From positions 2,540,198 through 2,604,197 of the forward strand of contig NZ_AP023355.1 of the NCBI RefSeq assembly GCF_016865425.1: DNA of 64,000 bases. The letters run 5' to 3'. The position numbers and the translations under genes were made by a program. Source of the DNA: Actinocatenispora thailandica. Lineage in GTDB: Bacteria; Actinomycetota; Actinomycetes; Mycobacteriales; Micromonosporaceae. Below the pieces are notes generated by a model that ran no database searches, was not told where the DNA came from, and saw only the letters and a list, made by a program, of their open reading frames with translations. Positions 34,867 to 44,618 of the stretch are shown here, piece after piece (within the stretch, counting starts at the first letter, position 1; every line of letters begins with the position of its first letter).

Positions 34867-35685
34867 ATGGCTGACTTCACCGCCGCGGACGTCAAGAAGC
34901 TCCGCGACCTCACCGGCGCCGGCATGATGGACTCCAAGAAGGCCCTCACCGAGGCGGAGGGCGACTTCGAGAAGGCCACCGAGCTGCTGCGCATCAAGGG
35001 CGCCAAGGACGTCGGCAAGCGCGCCGGCCGTACCGCGGCCGAGGGCCTGGTCGCCCAGTCCGGCAACGCGATGCTCGAGCTCAACTGCGAGACCGACTTC
35101 GTCGCCAAGTCCGGCCCGTTCATCGAGTTCGCCCAGTCGCTGGTCGAGCACGTCGACGCGAGCCGCCCGGCCGACCTCGACGCGCTGCTCGCCTCGACGC
35201 TGCCGGATGGCCGCGGCGTGGCCAAGGCGGTCGAGGAGGAGGCCGCGAAGATCGGCGAGAAGCTCGTCGTGAAGCGGTTCGCCGTGCTCGACGACCCGAT
35301 CTCGGTGTACCTGCACCGCAAGAGCCCCGACCTGCCGCCGGCCGTCGGCGTGATGGTGACGTACTCCGGCGAGGACACCGCCGCGGTGCGCGGCACGGCG
35401 ATGCAGATCGCCGCGATGCGCCCGCAGTACCTGACCCGCGACGAGGTGCCGGGCGACGTCGTCGAGAACGAGCGCCGGGTCGCCGAGCAGACCGCCCGCG
35501 AGGAGGGCAAGCCGGAGCAGGCACTGCCGAAGATCATCGAGGGCCGGGTCAACGCGTACTTCAAGGACTACGTGCTGCTGGAGCAGGCGTCGGTGACCGA
35601 GAACAAGAAGTCGGTGCGTCAGGTCCTGGAGGCCGCCGGCGTGCAGGTGACCGCATTCGCCCGGTTCGAGGTCGGCCAGGACTGA
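34867..35685 (+). CDS. tsf: Translation elongation factor Ts
   Basis: A 272-residue EF-Ts, the guanine nucleotide exchange factor for EF-Tu. The N-terminal UBA-like domain has [20 protein letters not shown], followed by [15 protein letters not shown] (the conserved TDFV core), the coiled-coil region and the C-terminal FAKFEV-like end ([11 protein letters not shown]). The ATG at 34867 has GAGAGAG upstream. It lies second in the rpsB-tsf pair. Confidence 0.98.
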   Translation: MADFTAADVKKLRDLTGAGMMDSKKALTEAEGDFEKATELLRIKGAKDVGKRAGRTAAEGLVAQSGNAMLELNCETDFVAKSGPFIEFAQSLVEHVDASRPADLDALLASTLPDGRGVAKAVEEEAAKIGEKLVVKRFAVLDDPISVYLHRKSPDLPPAVGVMVTYSGEDTAAVRGTAMQIAAMRPQYLTRDEVPGDVVENERRVAEQTAREEGKPEQALPKIIEGRVNAYFKDYVLLEQASVTENKKSVRQVLEAAGVQVTAFARFEVGQD

Positions 35686-35700
35686 CCCAGGGCGCTGCTG

Positions 35701-35726
35701 CGAGGTCCCCGTGCCCGGGGGCCTCG
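35701..35726 (+). terminator. Intrinsic-type terminator after tsf
   Basis: cgaggtccccg (35701-35711) can pair with cgggggcctcg (35716-35726) with one G-U wobble, leaving a 4-base loop. It begins 15 bp after the tsf stop and should separate rpsB-tsf from pyrH, which has 227 bp upstream of it. Confidence 0.75.
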
Positions 35727-35912
35727 CCCGGCCGTCCGGCGCGTGCATCGACCGGCGCCCCCATCCGGCGGATACCGTCGCGGGGGCGCCGCGTCGTGTC
35801 CGAAGCGACCCGGCCGGCGCGGTGTTCGGCGGCCTGCCTGCGGGCGGCGGAAACCGGGCGGTCGGTACCGTGCATAGCGCGGACAATCGAGGGTGGCAGG
35901 GAAGGCGAGAGC

Positions 35913-36701
35913 ATGGCGGCAGGCAGCACGGCGGCAGAGCGCGACGCGGACGAAGCCACGGTGGTCCCGCCGACCCCGTCCGGGAGGTACCGGCGGGTGG
36001 TGCTGAAGCTGTCCGGTGAGGTGTTCGGCGGCGGCAAGGTCGGTGTCGACCCGGACGTGGTCGCCGATCTGGCCCGCCAGATCGCCGCGGTCCAGCAGCA
36101 GGGTGTGCAGGTCGCGGTGGTCGTCGGCGGCGGCAACTTCTTCCGCGGTGCCGAACTCAACCAGCGCGGGATCGACCGGGCCCGCGCCGACTACATGGGC
36201 ATGCTCGGTACGGTGATGAACTGCCTGGCGCTGCAGGACTTCCTGGAGCAGCGAGGCGTCGAGACCCGGGTGCAGACCGCGATCACGATGGGTCAGGTCG
36301 CCGAGCCCTACATCCCGCGGCGGGCCATCCGGCACCTGGAGAAGGGCCGCGTGGTGATCTTCGGCGCGGGCGCCGGTATGCCCTACTTCACCACCGACAC
36401 GGTCGCCGTGCAGCGGGCCCTGGAGATCAAGGCCGACGTCGTGCTGATGAGCAAGAACGGCGTGGACGGGGTCTACACCGCCGACCCGCGGATCGATCCG
36501 ACCGCCACCAAGGTCGACACGATGAGCCTGGCCGAGGCGCTGCAGCGCGGCCTGACCATCGCCGACGCGGCGGCGTTCGCGATGTGCGACCAGAACGGGT
36601 TGACCATGCTCGTGTTCGGCGCGGAGGGGGCGGACACCGTGGTGCACGCGATTCTCGGCGAGAAGATCGGTACGTTGCTCACGCCCGCCCGGGTGAAGTG
36701 A
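35913..36701 (+). CDS. pyrH: Uridylate kinase
   Basis: A 262-residue hexameric UMP kinase of the amino-acid-kinase fold (pyrimidine nucleotide synthesis, UTP/GTP-regulated). Motifs are [57 protein letters not shown], and the late [11 protein letters not shown]. The ATG at 35913 leaves a ~30-residue variable N-terminal leader before the fold. A longer in-frame start at 35796 is unlikely, as it would overlap the leader region. Confidence 0.97.
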   Translation: MAAGSTAAERDADEATVVPPTPSGRYRRVVLKLSGEVFGGGKVGVDPDVVADLARQIAAVQQQGVQVAVVVGGGNFFRGAELNQRGIDRARADYMGMLGTVMNCLALQDFLEQRGVETRVQTAITMGQVAEPYIPRRAIRHLEKGRVVIFGAGAGMPYFTTDTVAVQRALEIKADVVLMSKNGVDGVYTADPRIDPTATKVDTMSLAEALQRGLTIADAAAFAMCDQNGLTMLVFGAEGADTVVHAILGEKIGTLLTPARVK

Positions 36702-36861
36702 ACCGTTCGGTCGGCTTTGCCGGCCAACCCGGCCGGCCGGCCGCGCCGGGGCAACCGTCCGGCCGGCGGCGCCGGCCGGAACCGCCCCGTCGGCCGCCCG
36801 CGCTTGATCTTGGCCGGTCGGCGACAATCTTCTGCAAGACCGCGCCTAAGGAGGCGACAAG

Positions 36862-37419
36862 GTGATCGACGACACACTCCTCGAAGCCGAGGAGAAGATG
36901 GAACGGGCGATCGAGCACGCCAAGGAGGATTTCGCGACGGTGCGCACCGGCCGGGCGACCCCGGCGATGTTCGCCAAGATCGTGGTGGACTACTACGGCG
37001 CGCCGACCCCGCTGCCGCAGCTGGCCTCCATCGCCATCCCGGAGGCGCGAATGGCGATCATCAAGCCGTACGACGCGTCCCAGATCGGTGCGATGGAGCG
37101 CGCGGTGCGCGACTCGGACCTGGGTGTCAACCCCGCCAACGAGGGCACCCAGCTGCGCATCAACCTGCCCCCGCTGACCGAGGAGCGGCGCCGGGAGATG
37201 GTCAAGGTCGCCCGCGGCAAGGGCGAGGAGGCCAAGGTTGCGGTGCGCAACATCCGGCGCAAGGCGAAGGACGAACTCGATCGCATCATGCGCGATGGCG
37301 AGGCGGGGGAGGACGAGGTCCGCCGCGCGGAGAAGGACCTCGACGACGTCACGCACAAGTACACCGGGAGCGTGGACGAGATCCTGAAGCGCAAGGAAGA
37401 CGAGCTTCTCGAGGTCTGA
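36862..37419 (+). CDS. frr: Ribosome recycling factor
   Basis: A 185-residue RRF that, with EF-G, splits post-termination ribosomes. The three-helix bundle is evident ([55 protein letters not shown]), with the beta-domain segment [16 protein letters not shown]. The GTG at 36862 has AAGGAGG upstream. Its TGA overlaps the cdsA ATG (TGATG), coupling the two genes. The 160-bp gap before it is filled with GC-rich self-complementary sequence. Confidence 0.98.
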   Translation: MIDDTLLEAEEKMERAIEHAKEDFATVRTGRATPAMFAKIVVDYYGAPTPLPQLASIAIPEARMAIIKPYDASQIGAMERAVRDSDLGVNPANEGTQLRINLPPLTEERRREMVKVARGKGEEAKVAVRNIRRKAKDELDRIMRDGEAGEDEVRRAEKDLDDVTHKYTGSVDEILKRKEDELLEV

Positions 37420-38699
37420 TGGCAGGCAGCGGACCGTTCTCCTCGTACGAGCAGCCCCGGCCCTCGCACGGCCGGCACCGCGCTCCGGACGCCGACGACC
37501 CGGACGGGTCGACGTCGGTACCACCGGCGACCCCGGCCGACGCCTACGCCGCGCCGGAACGGCCCGGGTGGGACACCCCGGCGCCGGATGATGCTCGGCC
37601 GGAGCCGGATTGGGGTGCGGGCGCGGCGGAGCCGACCTGGGACGTCACGGCGGCGCAGCCGGCCGTCGACCCGTCGGCCCGGTACGAGGCAGGTTCGCGG
37701 GCGGAGCGCGCCGGCGCACCCGGAGCGGACGACAGCTGGGCGGCCACCGGCCAGTTGCCCGCCCAGCCCGGCGCCGAGCCGGGGCTGCCCGGCTCGGCCG
37801 CGCCGTCGACCGGCCCGGATGACGACCCGGCGACCGATGGGTCGACGGCGCCGGATCCGGCGGCCGCGCACAAGCCCCGGGCCGGCCGGAACCTGCCGGC
37901 CGCCATCGGGGTGGGCGTCGGGCTCGGCGCGATCGTGCTCGCCTCGCTGTACGTGCAGCGTGCCGCGTTCCTGATCGTGGTCGCCGCCGGCGTGCTGCTC
38001 GGCACCTGGGAGACGGTGCGCGCCTTCGGCCGGGCCGCCGAGCCGGCCAAGCGCACCCGCCCGCCACTGGTACCGCTGCTGGCCGGTGCGGTCGCGATGC
38101 AGGGCCTGGCCTGGTTCGGCGGCTTGGAGGCGCTCACCATCGGCCTGGTTTTCACCCTGGTCGCGGTGTTCATCTGGCGGCTCGCCGATGGTCCGCCCGG
38201 CTATCGCCGGGACGTGGCGGCCGGCGCGTTGATCGCCGCGTACGTGCCGTTCCTCGCCGGCTTCGCCGTACTGCTGGCCAGGCCGGAGGACGGCGCCGCG
38301 CGCGTGGTGGCGGCGCTGGCGATGGTGGTCTGCAGCGACACCGGTGGGTACACGGTCGGGGTGCTCGTGGGGCGGCACAAGATGGCGCCGCGGATCAGTC
38401 CCGGCAAGTCCTGGGAGGGCTTCGCCGGCTCCGTCCTGACGTGTGCCGTCGCCGGCGCGATCCTGGTGTACCTCGTGTTCCACCAGCCCCTGTGGGCCGG
38501 TGTGGTGTTCGGTGTCGCGGTGAGTTTGGTCTCCGTGCTCGGTGACCTGACCGAGTCGATGATCAAGCGTGACCTGGGCATCAAGGACATGGGCAACCTG
38601 CTGCCCGGGCACGGTGGGGTGATGGATCGACTCGATTCGATCCTGTTCGCGGTGCCCGTCTCGTTCGCGCTGCTGAGCGTGCTCGCGCCGGCCGGGTGA
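37419..38699 (+). CDS. cdsA: Phosphatidate cytidylyltransferase with disordered N-terminus
   Basis: A 426-residue CDP-diacylglycerol synthase, an integral membrane enzyme that commits phosphatidic acid to phospholipid synthesis. The signature is complete: SDTGGYTVGVLVGRHK, RISPGKSWEG, and DLTESMIKRDLG with LPGHGGVMDRLDS. About eight membrane helices follow a ~150-residue acidic Pro/Ala/Asp-rich N-terminal region, which is not part of the catalytic family and should be cytoplasmic. The ATG at 37419 overlaps the frr stop. Confidence 0.96.
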   Translation: MAGSGPFSSYEQPRPSHGRHRAPDADDPDGSTSVPPATPADAYAAPERPGWDTPAPDDARPEPDWGAGAAEPTWDVTAAQPAVDPSARYEAGSRAERAGAPGADDSWAATGQLPAQPGAEPGLPGSAAPSTGPDDDPATDGSTAPDPAAAHKPRAGRNLPAAIGVGVGLGAIVLASLYVQRAAFLIVVAAGVLLGTWETVRAFGRAAEPAKRTRPPLVPLLAGAVAMQGLAWFGGLEALTIGLVFTLVAVFIWRLADGPPGYRRDVAAGALIAAYVPFLAGFAVLLARPEDGAARVVAALAMVVCSDTGGYTVGVLVGRHKMAPRISPGKSWEGFAGSVLTCAVAGAILVYLVFHQPLWAGVVFGVAVSLVSVLGDLTESMIKRDLGIKDMGNLLPGHGGVMDRLDSILFAVPVSFALLSVLAPAG

Positions 38700-38765
38700 C
38701 GGGCGGGTCGGGTGCAACCTGCCGGGGCGGGCAATCGTGCGTGGACGTGGGACACTGGCCAGGAC

Positions 38766-39893
38766 ATGACAGTCCTGCCACTGATCACCGAGCCCACGAA
38801 CCGACGCCGTCCCCCCACTCCCAGGCATCTGGCCGACCTGGACATGGCGGCCCGCCGGGAGGCCGTGGTCGCCCTTGGCGAGCCCGCTTTCCGCGCCAAC
38901 CAGCTGTCTCAGCACTACTTCGGCCGGTTGCTGGACCCGGCGGCCGAGGACGCTGCCGCGGCGCTGACCGACATCCCGGCCGCGGCCCGCGCCCGGCTGG
39001 CCGAGGCGCTGCTGCCGGTGCTGGCCCGGCCGGTCCGTCGGCAGTCCGCGGACGACGGCGCCACCCGCAAGACGCTGTGGCGGTTGCACGACGGTGCGCT
39101 GGTGGAAAGCGTCGCAATGGGTTACCCGGATCGGGTGACGGTCTGCGTCTCCTCGCAGGCCGGCTGCGGCATGGGCTGCCCGTTCTGCGCCACCGGCCAG
39201 GGCGGGCTGACCCGCAACCTGTCCACCGGCGAGATCGTCGAGCAGGTCGTGGCTGCGGCTCGGCTGGCCGCTGCCGGCGGGCTGACCGGAGCGCCGCATC
39301 GGTTGTCCCGGGTCGTGTTCATGGGCATGGGAGAGCCACTGGCGAACTACGCCCGGCTGGTCGCCGCGGTGCGCCGGATCACCGAGCCATCCCCCACCGG
39401 GCTCGGCCTGTCGCAGCGGCATGTCACGGTGTCGACCGTCGGGTTGGTGCCGGCGATCCGCCGGTTGATAGAAGAGGAGATGAACGTCACGCTCGCGGTG
39501 TCGCTGCATGCCCCGGACGATGAGCTGCGTGACGAGCTGGTCCCGGTGAACACCCGGTGGAAGGTCGCCGAGGTGCTGGACGCGGCATGGGACTATGCGT
39601 CCCGAACGGGACGACGGGTGTCGATCGAGTACGCAATGATTCGAGATGTGAACGACCAGCCGTGGCGGGCCGACCTGCTGGGTCGGCTGCTGTCGGATCG
39701 GTTGGCGCACGTCAACCTCATCCCGCTCAACCCGACCCCGGGAAGCCGGTGGGACGCCAGTCCCAAGCCGGTCGAGCGGGAGTTCGTCCGGCGGCTGCGC
39801 GCGGCCGGCGTGCCGACCACGGTGCGTGACACCCGGGGGCGGGAGATCGACGGTGCGTGTGGACAGCTTGCGGCTGCGGAGGTGGGCGAGTGA
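38766..39893 (+). CDS. rlmN: 23S rRNA (adenine-C2)-methyltransferase (radical SAM)
   Basis: A 375-residue RlmN/Cfr-type radical SAM enzyme that methylates A2503 of 23S rRNA and A37 of some tRNAs. The [4Fe-4S] cysteines are in [11 protein letters not shown]. Other features are [38 protein letters not shown], and the C-terminal catalytic Cys in EIDGACGQL. The ATG at 38766 is chosen because upstream frame sequence is not family-like. The stop overlaps the DivIVA-like GTG (GTGA). Confidence 0.96.
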   Translation: MTVLPLITEPTNRRRPPTPRHLADLDMAARREAVVALGEPAFRANQLSQHYFGRLLDPAAEDAAAALTDIPAAARARLAEALLPVLARPVRRQSADDGATRKTLWRLHDGALVESVAMGYPDRVTVCVSSQAGCGMGCPFCATGQGGLTRNLSTGEIVEQVVAAARLAAAGGLTGAPHRLSRVVFMGMGEPLANYARLVAAVRRITEPSPTGLGLSQRHVTVSTVGLVPAIRRLIEEEMNVTLAVSLHAPDDELRDELVPVNTRWKVAEVLDAAWDYASRTGRRVSIEYAMIRDVNDQPWRADLLGRLLSDRLAHVNLIPLNPTPGSRWDASPKPVEREFVRRLRAAGVPTTVRDTRGREIDGACGQLAAAEVGE

Positions 39894-41248
39894 GTCAACA
39901 GGGTCAACGGTTTCGTCGGCGCGCGTTGCGACGTGGATACAAGGTCGACGAGGTCGACGAGTTCCTCGAGCGCGTTGAGGCCACCCTGTCCGGCAGCCCG
40001 CTCGGGTCGCCGGTGACCTCGCGCGATGTCCACGACTTCGTGTTCCGGGTCCGGTTCGGCGGCTACGACGAGTGGCAGGTCGACATGCACCTGGACCGGG
40101 TGGAGCGGCAGCTGACCGCGCTGGAGGAGGGCGGCGGGATGCCGGCCGCCGAGCCGGCCCAGCTGGCCGGTCCGGGCTCGGCGTTCGCGTTGCCGCCGGG
40201 TGACGACAGCCTCGGCGCCTACCGCGAACCGGTCCCGAGGCAGGAGCCCGGTGGCTACGAGAGCGGCGGCTACGACGGCGGCGGCTATGACGGTGGCGGC
40301 TACGACGCTTCGCCGCGTCGCGACTTCGACGCGCCCCCACCCCCGCGTGACCACGACCCCGCGCCGCAACAGCACGACCCGTACGGGCGGGACGGGTACC
40401 GCGACGACCGGCCACGGCCGGTCCGCGAGGACGAGCCGACGATGGTGCGGCCCGCGCGCGCCGCGGCCTCGGTGCCGCCGGCCGATCCGACCGCACCGGG
40501 TTCGGGGCGGGCGGAGGTGCCAGGCCCGGCCGGCCGAGCGATGCCTCGTCCACCGGCACCGCAGCAGCCGGAGGACTTCACCCAGAAACTGCCGCCGGTG
40601 CGGTCGGATTACGAGCCGGCCGGCGACTATCCGATGGCTGCGGAGGGCCGTCGGCGCGAGTCCCGGTACGAGCCGGAACCGGAGCGGTTCGAGCCGGAGC
40701 CACCGTCCTTCGCGCCCGACCAGCGGTACGACGCGCACCGCGGATACGAGCCGGCGCCGCCGGCTGCCGCCGGGTACGACCAGGGCGGGTACCCACCGCC
40801 GGCGTTCGACCAGCCGCGCGGGTACGAGCCGGAGCCGCCGCGGTTCGAGCCGCCGTCCGGTGAGATCCGTCGCGGGTACGAGCAGCAGCCGCCCGCGGGC
40901 CGGTTCGAGACCGGTTTCGAGCCGGGCCGGCATGGCAAGGTCGACATGACGACCGAGATCCCGGCGGCGGACTCGCCGTTCACCCCGGACGACCTGCACC
41001 GGCTGGAGCAGGCGCGGCGCACGTTCCAGGTGCGCCGGTTCGGCAGCGGCTACGACCCGCAGCAGGTGAACCGGCTGTTCGACGCGATCGCGGCGACCAT
41101 GTCCGGCCGGGCCACCGTGCAGGTGTCGGACAGCGAGCTGGACCCCGGTCAGTTCAGCCTGGTGCAGGGCGGCCTGTTCGAGGCGGAGGTCGACGGGGCG
41201 CTGCGCGACGTGCGGGACATGTTCTCCCGGCGCGGCATCGCCCGCTGA
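39890..41248 (+). CDS. DivIVA-like domain protein with two DivIVA-type ends
   Basis: A 452-residue protein. The N-terminus ([20 protein letters not shown], ~8-27) and a C-terminal segment ([20 protein letters not shown]) both look like the first DivIVA-type membrane-curvature/coiled-coil element. Between them is a ~270-residue disordered stretch with [10 protein letters not shown] and [12 protein letters not shown]-type repeats. DivIVA-family proteins mark poles and organise apical growth in actinomycetes. This one lacks the long coiled coil of DivIVA/Wag31, so a scaffold role is inferred. GTG 39890 follows GGAGG by seven bases. Confidence 0.8.
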   Translation: MSQQGQRFRRRALRRGYKVDEVDEFLERVEATLSGSPLGSPVTSRDVHDFVFRVRFGGYDEWQVDMHLDRVERQLTALEEGGGMPAAEPAQLAGPGSAFALPPGDDSLGAYREPVPRQEPGGYESGGYDGGGYDGGGYDASPRRDFDAPPPPRDHDPAPQQHDPYGRDGYRDDRPRPVREDEPTMVRPARAAASVPPADPTAPGSGRAEVPGPAGRAMPRPPAPQQPEDFTQKLPPVRSDYEPAGDYPMAAEGRRRESRYEPEPERFEPEPPSFAPDQRYDAHRGYEPAPPAAAGYDQGGYPPPAFDQPRGYEPEPPRFEPPSGEIRRGYEQQPPAGRFETGFEPGRHGKVDMTTEIPAADSPFTPDDLHRLEQARRTFQVRRFGSGYDPQQVNRLFDAIAATMSGRATVQVSDSELDPGQFSLVQGGLFEAEVDGALRDVRDMFSRRGIAR

Positions 41249-41274
41249 GGCAGCTAGGTGTACTGACCGCCTGG

Positions 41275-41345
41275 GGCGTGTCTTCATGGCTCCGCCCGGG
41301 CGAACGGACCCGGCGCAGCCGGGTGGCTGGCCATGAAGACACGCC
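41275..41345. repeat. 71-bp element bounded by perfect 16-bp inverted repeats
   Basis: ggcgtgtcttcatggc (41275-41290) and its exact reverse complement (41330-41345) flank 39 bp that hold a smaller cccgg/ccggg dyad. It starts 27 bp after the DivIVA-like stop, in the gap before the convergent DUF2631 gene. It may be a strong bidirectional terminator or a miniature inverted-repeat element; no target-site duplication is obvious. Confidence 0.85.
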
Positions 41346-41434
41346 GTAGGGCCCGGCGAGGGGAAGCGCCGCCGGGCCACCCGGGTGGGCGACCCGCTCC
41401 GTGGGCCGGCTGTCTCGGTGGTCGGCGTGAGACG

Positions 41435-41471
41435 ACGAACGCCCGGGTGCGACAGGCACCCGGGCGTTCGT
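41435..41471 (-). terminator. Terminator hairpin after the DUF2631 gene
   Basis: acgaacgcccgggtgc (41435-41450) and gcacccgggcgttcgt (41456-41471) form a perfect 16-bp stem with a 5-base loop, 20 bp beyond the minus-strand DUF2631 stop. This is the strongest simple hairpin seen in the window and should end that transcript. Confidence 0.85.
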
Positions 41472-41491
41472 GTGGTTCGGCGCGGTCGCCG

Positions 41492-41716
41492 TCAGCGGCG
41501 CAGGCCGTTCTTGCGCAGCAGCCAGTCGAGCACGACGGCGCCGACCAGCAGCACCGCGGTGACGACCAGGAACACGTCGCCGACGTGGCCCTTCTGGTTG
41601 CCGATCGTCATCAGCAGGCACACGATCGCGCAGATGATCGCGCCGGCCCGGGCGGCCTTGCGGTTGAGCGGCTTGCGCTGGTCGGGCGACGTGATCTGTT
41701 CGGACGATCCGGACAC
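41492..41716 (-). CDS. DUF2631-like small membrane protein
   Basis: A 74-residue protein with a polar N-terminus (SSEQITSPDQRKPLNRKAAR) and two membrane helices (AGAIICAIVCLLMTIGNQKG and FLVVTAVLLVGAVVLDWLL), ending in basic residues. It matches the actinobacterial DUF2631 type, often found near rlmN; the function is unknown. The GTG at 41716 has GGAGG seven bases upstream, so longer frames upstream are rejected. A perfect terminator follows it. Confidence 0.75.
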   Translation of the reverse strand: MSGSSEQITSPDQRKPLNRKAARAGAIICAIVCLLMTIGNQKGHVGDVFLVVTAVLLVGAVVLDWLLRKNGLRR

Positions 41717-41946
41717 GGGGCAGCCTCCTGTACGCGCATGAACGCCTGTCAGTTTGACACGTCCGCCGGTGTGGTTTCCGGCAGACCCCGCGGCGGGTGA
41801 GGTGTGGGCACGCGCCCGGCACGCGGCGGCGCGCATTACGCTGGGTGCCGCACTCGTCGTGCCGCACCCCGTGGCGGCGCCGATGGGGAGGGGCGCGCGG
41901 CAGCGGTCGCGGGCGGACGCAGGCACGCAAGGGGAGGACCGCAGCG

Positions 41947-43560
41947 GTGCGAGTGACGGGTACCGGTCACGCCAGCATGTTCATCGAGACGGGTGCGGGC
42001 AGCATCCTGACCGATCCGTGGGTCAACCCGGCCTACTTCGCCTCGTGGTTTCCGTTCCCGGACAATTCCGGTCTCGACTGGGACCGGCTGGGGCAGGCCG
42101 ACTACCTCTACGTCTCGCACCTGCACCGGGACCACTTCGATGCGAAGAACCTGAAGGAACACATCTCGAAGAAGACCACCGTGCTGCTCCCCGCGTACCC
42201 GACGAGCGAGCTACGCGACGAGCTGGCGGAGCTGGGCTTTCGCCACTTCATCGAGACGACCAGCAACGAGGTGCTGGAGCTCGACGGCGGCCTGAGGGTC
42301 ATGATCCAGGCGCTGACCTCGCCGACCGACGGCCCGATCGGCGACTCGTCGCTGTGGGTGGAGTACGACGGGGTCCGGCTGCTGAACCAGAACGACGCGC
42401 GGCCGACCGACCTGTCGGTGTTCCGGGATCTCGGCCACGTGCACGCGCACATGCTGCAGTTCTCCGGCGCCATCTGGTACCCGATGGTCTACGAGCTGCC
42501 GCAGGCGGCGAAGACCGCGTTCGGCAAGCAGAAGCGGGCCCGCCAGTTCGACCGTACGGTGCGCTACATCGACGACCTGAACGCCAGCTGGGTCTTCCCG
42601 ATCGCGGGCCCGCCGTGCTTCCTGGACGACGAGCTGTGGCAGCTCAACGACCTGCCCGCCGGGGGTGGGCGGGGCAACACCGGCGGCGACGAGGGGAACA
42701 TCTTCCCCGACCAGCAGGTGTTCGTCGACCACCTGCACGAGCTGGGGTACGACAACACCGTGATCCCGCTGCCCGGCACGGTCGTCGAACTGACGGCGGA
42801 CGGGTGCGACGTGACCCAGCCGGTGCCGGACGTGCGCGAGTTCTTCGCCGACAAGGAGAAGCACCTGCGCGACTACCAGCAGCGCCAGCGCATCGTGATC
42901 GAGGCGGAGAAGGCGTCCTGGTCGCACCCGGAGATCGACGTGCTGGCCGCGATGAAGGAGCGGATCGAGCCGATCCTGGTCGAGGCCGAGCAGATGGCGA
43001 AGGGCATCGGCGGTCCGGTCCGGTTCGACCTGGTCACCGGCGGGGCGGACGGCGACGGCGACGCGGACGCCGAGCAGGTCGAGTCGATCGTGGTGGACTT
43101 CCTGGACCGCCAGGTCCGGCCGTACGCGGGGGAGAAGGTGCGGTACCGGTTCCGCACCGAGCGCCGCCTGATCGAGCACCTGCTGTACATCGGCGAGGTC
43201 GACTGGGTGAACAGCCTGTTCCTGTCCTGCCGGTTCTCCGCGGCGCGGATCGGGCAGTACAACGAGTTCGTCTACGCCTTCTTCAAGTGCCTGTCCGAGG
43301 AGCGGATCAACTACGCCGAGGGCTGGTACGCCGAGCAGAAGCCGGACGCCGAGGACATCGTGCTGGGTGACTGGGTGGTGCAGCGCCGCTGCCCGCACCT
43401 GAAGGCCGACCTGACCCGGTTCGGCAAGATCGAGGACGGCGTGCTGACCTGCCAGATGCACGGCTGGAAGTTCGATCTCGCGTCGGGGCGGTGCATCACC
43501 AGCGTGGGCCACGAGATCCGGTCCAGCCGCCGGGACGCGCCGGCGACGCCGGAGAGCTGA
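41947..43560 (+). CDS. Metallo-beta-lactamase-fold protein fused to a C-terminal Rieske domain
   Basis: A 537-residue fusion. Residues 1 to ~230 form an UlaG-like metallo-beta-lactamase fold with the metal motif SHLHRDHFD (~57-65), a further Asp in NQNDARPTD and His in LGHVHAHMLQFSG. The C-terminal ~60 residues are a Rieske [2Fe-2S] domain: RRCPHLKADL and LTCQMHGWKFD (C-x-H and C-x2-H). Eukaryotic CMP-sialic acid hydroxylase joins the same two folds in the opposite order, so an oxygenase on a sugar or other polar substrate is conceivable. GTG 41947 follows GGAGG by nine bases. Confidence 0.88.
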   Translation: MRVTGTGHASMFIETGAGSILTDPWVNPAYFASWFPFPDNSGLDWDRLGQADYLYVSHLHRDHFDAKNLKEHISKKTTVLLPAYPTSELRDELAELGFRHFIETTSNEVLELDGGLRVMIQALTSPTDGPIGDSSLWVEYDGVRLLNQNDARPTDLSVFRDLGHVHAHMLQFSGAIWYPMVYELPQAAKTAFGKQKRARQFDRTVRYIDDLNASWVFPIAGPPCFLDDELWQLNDLPAGGGRGNTGGDEGNIFPDQQVFVDHLHELGYDNTVIPLPGTVVELTADGCDVTQPVPDVREFFADKEKHLRDYQQRQRIVIEAEKASWSHPEIDVLAAMKERIEPILVEAEQMAKGIGGPVRFDLVTGGADGDGDADAEQVESIVVDFLDRQVRPYAGEKVRYRFRTERRLIEHLLYIGEVDWVNSLFLSCRFSAARIGQYNEFVYAFFKCLSEERINYAEGWYAEQKPDAEDIVLGDWVVQRRCPHLKADLTRFGKIEDGVLTCQMHGWKFDLASGRCITSVGHEIRSSRRDAPATPES

Positions 43561-43578
43561 CCGCACCGCTTGCGGTCA
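43558..43578 (+). terminator. Hairpin at the stop of the MBL-Rieske gene
   Basis: tgaccgca (43558-43565, including the stop codon) pairs exactly with tgcggtca (43571-43578) around a 5-base loop. The next gene starts 35 bp later, so it may separate the two or act as an attenuator. Confidence 0.6.
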
Positions 43579-43612
43579 GGAGTTGACCGCAGCGCCGGTT
43601 AGCGTGGCGGGC

Positions 43613-44041
43613 ATGGCACATCAGGTACAGGTGACTTTCGACGCGGCCGAGCCGGCGCGGCTGGCCGAGTTCTGGGCGCTCGCCCTGGGCTACGTGACGC
43701 AGCCGCCGCCGCCCGGTTTCGACAGCTGGGAGCGGTTCGCCGAGCACATCGGCGTGGCGCCCGAGCGGGCCGGGGACATGGCGGCCGTGATCGATCCGGA
43801 CGGCGCCGGACCGCGGATCTTCATCCAGCGGGTGCCGGAGGGCAAGACCGCGAAGAACCGCGTCCACCTCGACATCCAGCTGACCGGCGGCGACCGCGGT
43901 ACGGACGCCTGGCGCCGGGTCACCGCACACGTGGACATGCTGGTCGCGGCCGGTGCGCGGCGGCTCCGGGAGGTCGACGAGCCGACCGGTCGGGCGATCG
44001 TACTGGCCGACCCGGAGGGCAACGAGTTCTGCGTGACCTGA
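43613..44041 (+). CDS. VOC-superfamily (glyoxalase-like) protein
   Basis: A 142-residue protein of the vicinal-oxygen-chelate fold (glyoxalase-like domain). Paired beta-alpha-beta units are visible: VQVTFDAAEPARLAEFWALA and HLDIQLTGG...VDMLVAAGARRL, closing with VLADPEGNEFCVT. The family covers isomerases, dioxygenases and antibiotic-binding proteins; no specific activity can be read here. The ATG at 43613 gives the family start. It lies between the MBL-Rieske gene and a GyrI-like gene on the same strand. Confidence 0.85.
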   Translation: MAHQVQVTFDAAEPARLAEFWALALGYVTQPPPPGFDSWERFAEHIGVAPERAGDMAAVIDPDGAGPRIFIQRVPEGKTAKNRVHLDIQLTGGDRGTDAWRRVTAHVDMLVAAGARRLREVDEPTGRAIVLADPEGNEFCVT

Positions 44042-44084
44042 CCGGTACCGATGAGTCGGGGCGGGACGGCTCGTCTGCGCCGGT

Positions 44085-44618
44085 ATGAGCATGCACACCC
44101 TGCCCCAGGTGGTCCACCGCGAACCCCAGCCGTACGTCGGGATCTCCGGCGCGGTCACGATGCGTACCGTCGGCGCGGTCGCCGACCGGATCCCGGCGCT
44201 CTTCGGCTGGCTGGCCGCCCGCGGGGTGCCGCCCGCCGGCGCGCCGTTCCTGCGGTACCTGGTGATCGACATGGACGCGCGGCTGCGGGTGGAGGCCGGG
44301 GTGCCGGTCGCCACGCCGGTACCGGGCGACGGCGAGGTGCGCGGCGGCGAACTGCCCGGCGGCCGGTACGCGACTCTCGACCACGTCGGGCGTCCCGACG
44401 ATCTGGTGCCGGTGACGGCGTGGCTGCTCGGTTGGGCGGCCGGCCAGGGGTTGAGCTGGGACATGACGGCGGACGGTGACGGCGAGCGCTGGGGCTGCCG
44501 GCTGGAGCACTACCAGACCGATCCGGCGGAGCAGCCGGACCTCAACCAGTGGCGCATCCAGCTCGCCTTCCGGCTCCGGGACCGAGCCACCGGGACCACC
44601 GGGGCCGCCGCGCCGTAG
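44085..44618 (+). CDS. GyrI-like (effector-binding) domain protein
   Basis: A 177-residue protein of the GyrI/SOUL-like effector-binding fold, as found at the C-terminus of AraC- and MerR-type regulators but here standing alone. It contains EPQPYVGISGAVTMRTVGAV, LPGGRYATLDHVGRPDDLVP, WGCRLEHYQTDPAEQPDL and a C-terminal strand. Stand-alone members bind small hydrophobic compounds, and some hydrolyse cyclopropanoid drugs. No DNA-binding domain is present. The 283 bp after it hold no gene, only degenerate repeats. Confidence 0.78.
   Translation: MSMHTLPQVVHREPQPYVGISGAVTMRTVGAVADRIPALFGWLAARGVPPAGAPFLRYLVIDMDARLRVEAGVPVATPVPGDGEVRGGELPGGRYATLDHVGRPDDLVPVTAWLLGWAAGQGLSWDMTADGDGERWGCRLEHYQTDPAEQPDLNQWRIQLAFRLRDRATGTTGAAAP

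Noticed and set aside
36993-40559. Open minus-strand frame of about 1190 codons opposite frr, cdsA, rlmN and the DivIVA-like gene
   Set aside because: Same shadow-frame composition; all conserved motifs are on the plus strand.
41275-41345. Inverted repeats considered as ends of a full insertion sequence
   Set aside because: The interior is only 39 bp, without any transposase fragment or evident target duplication.
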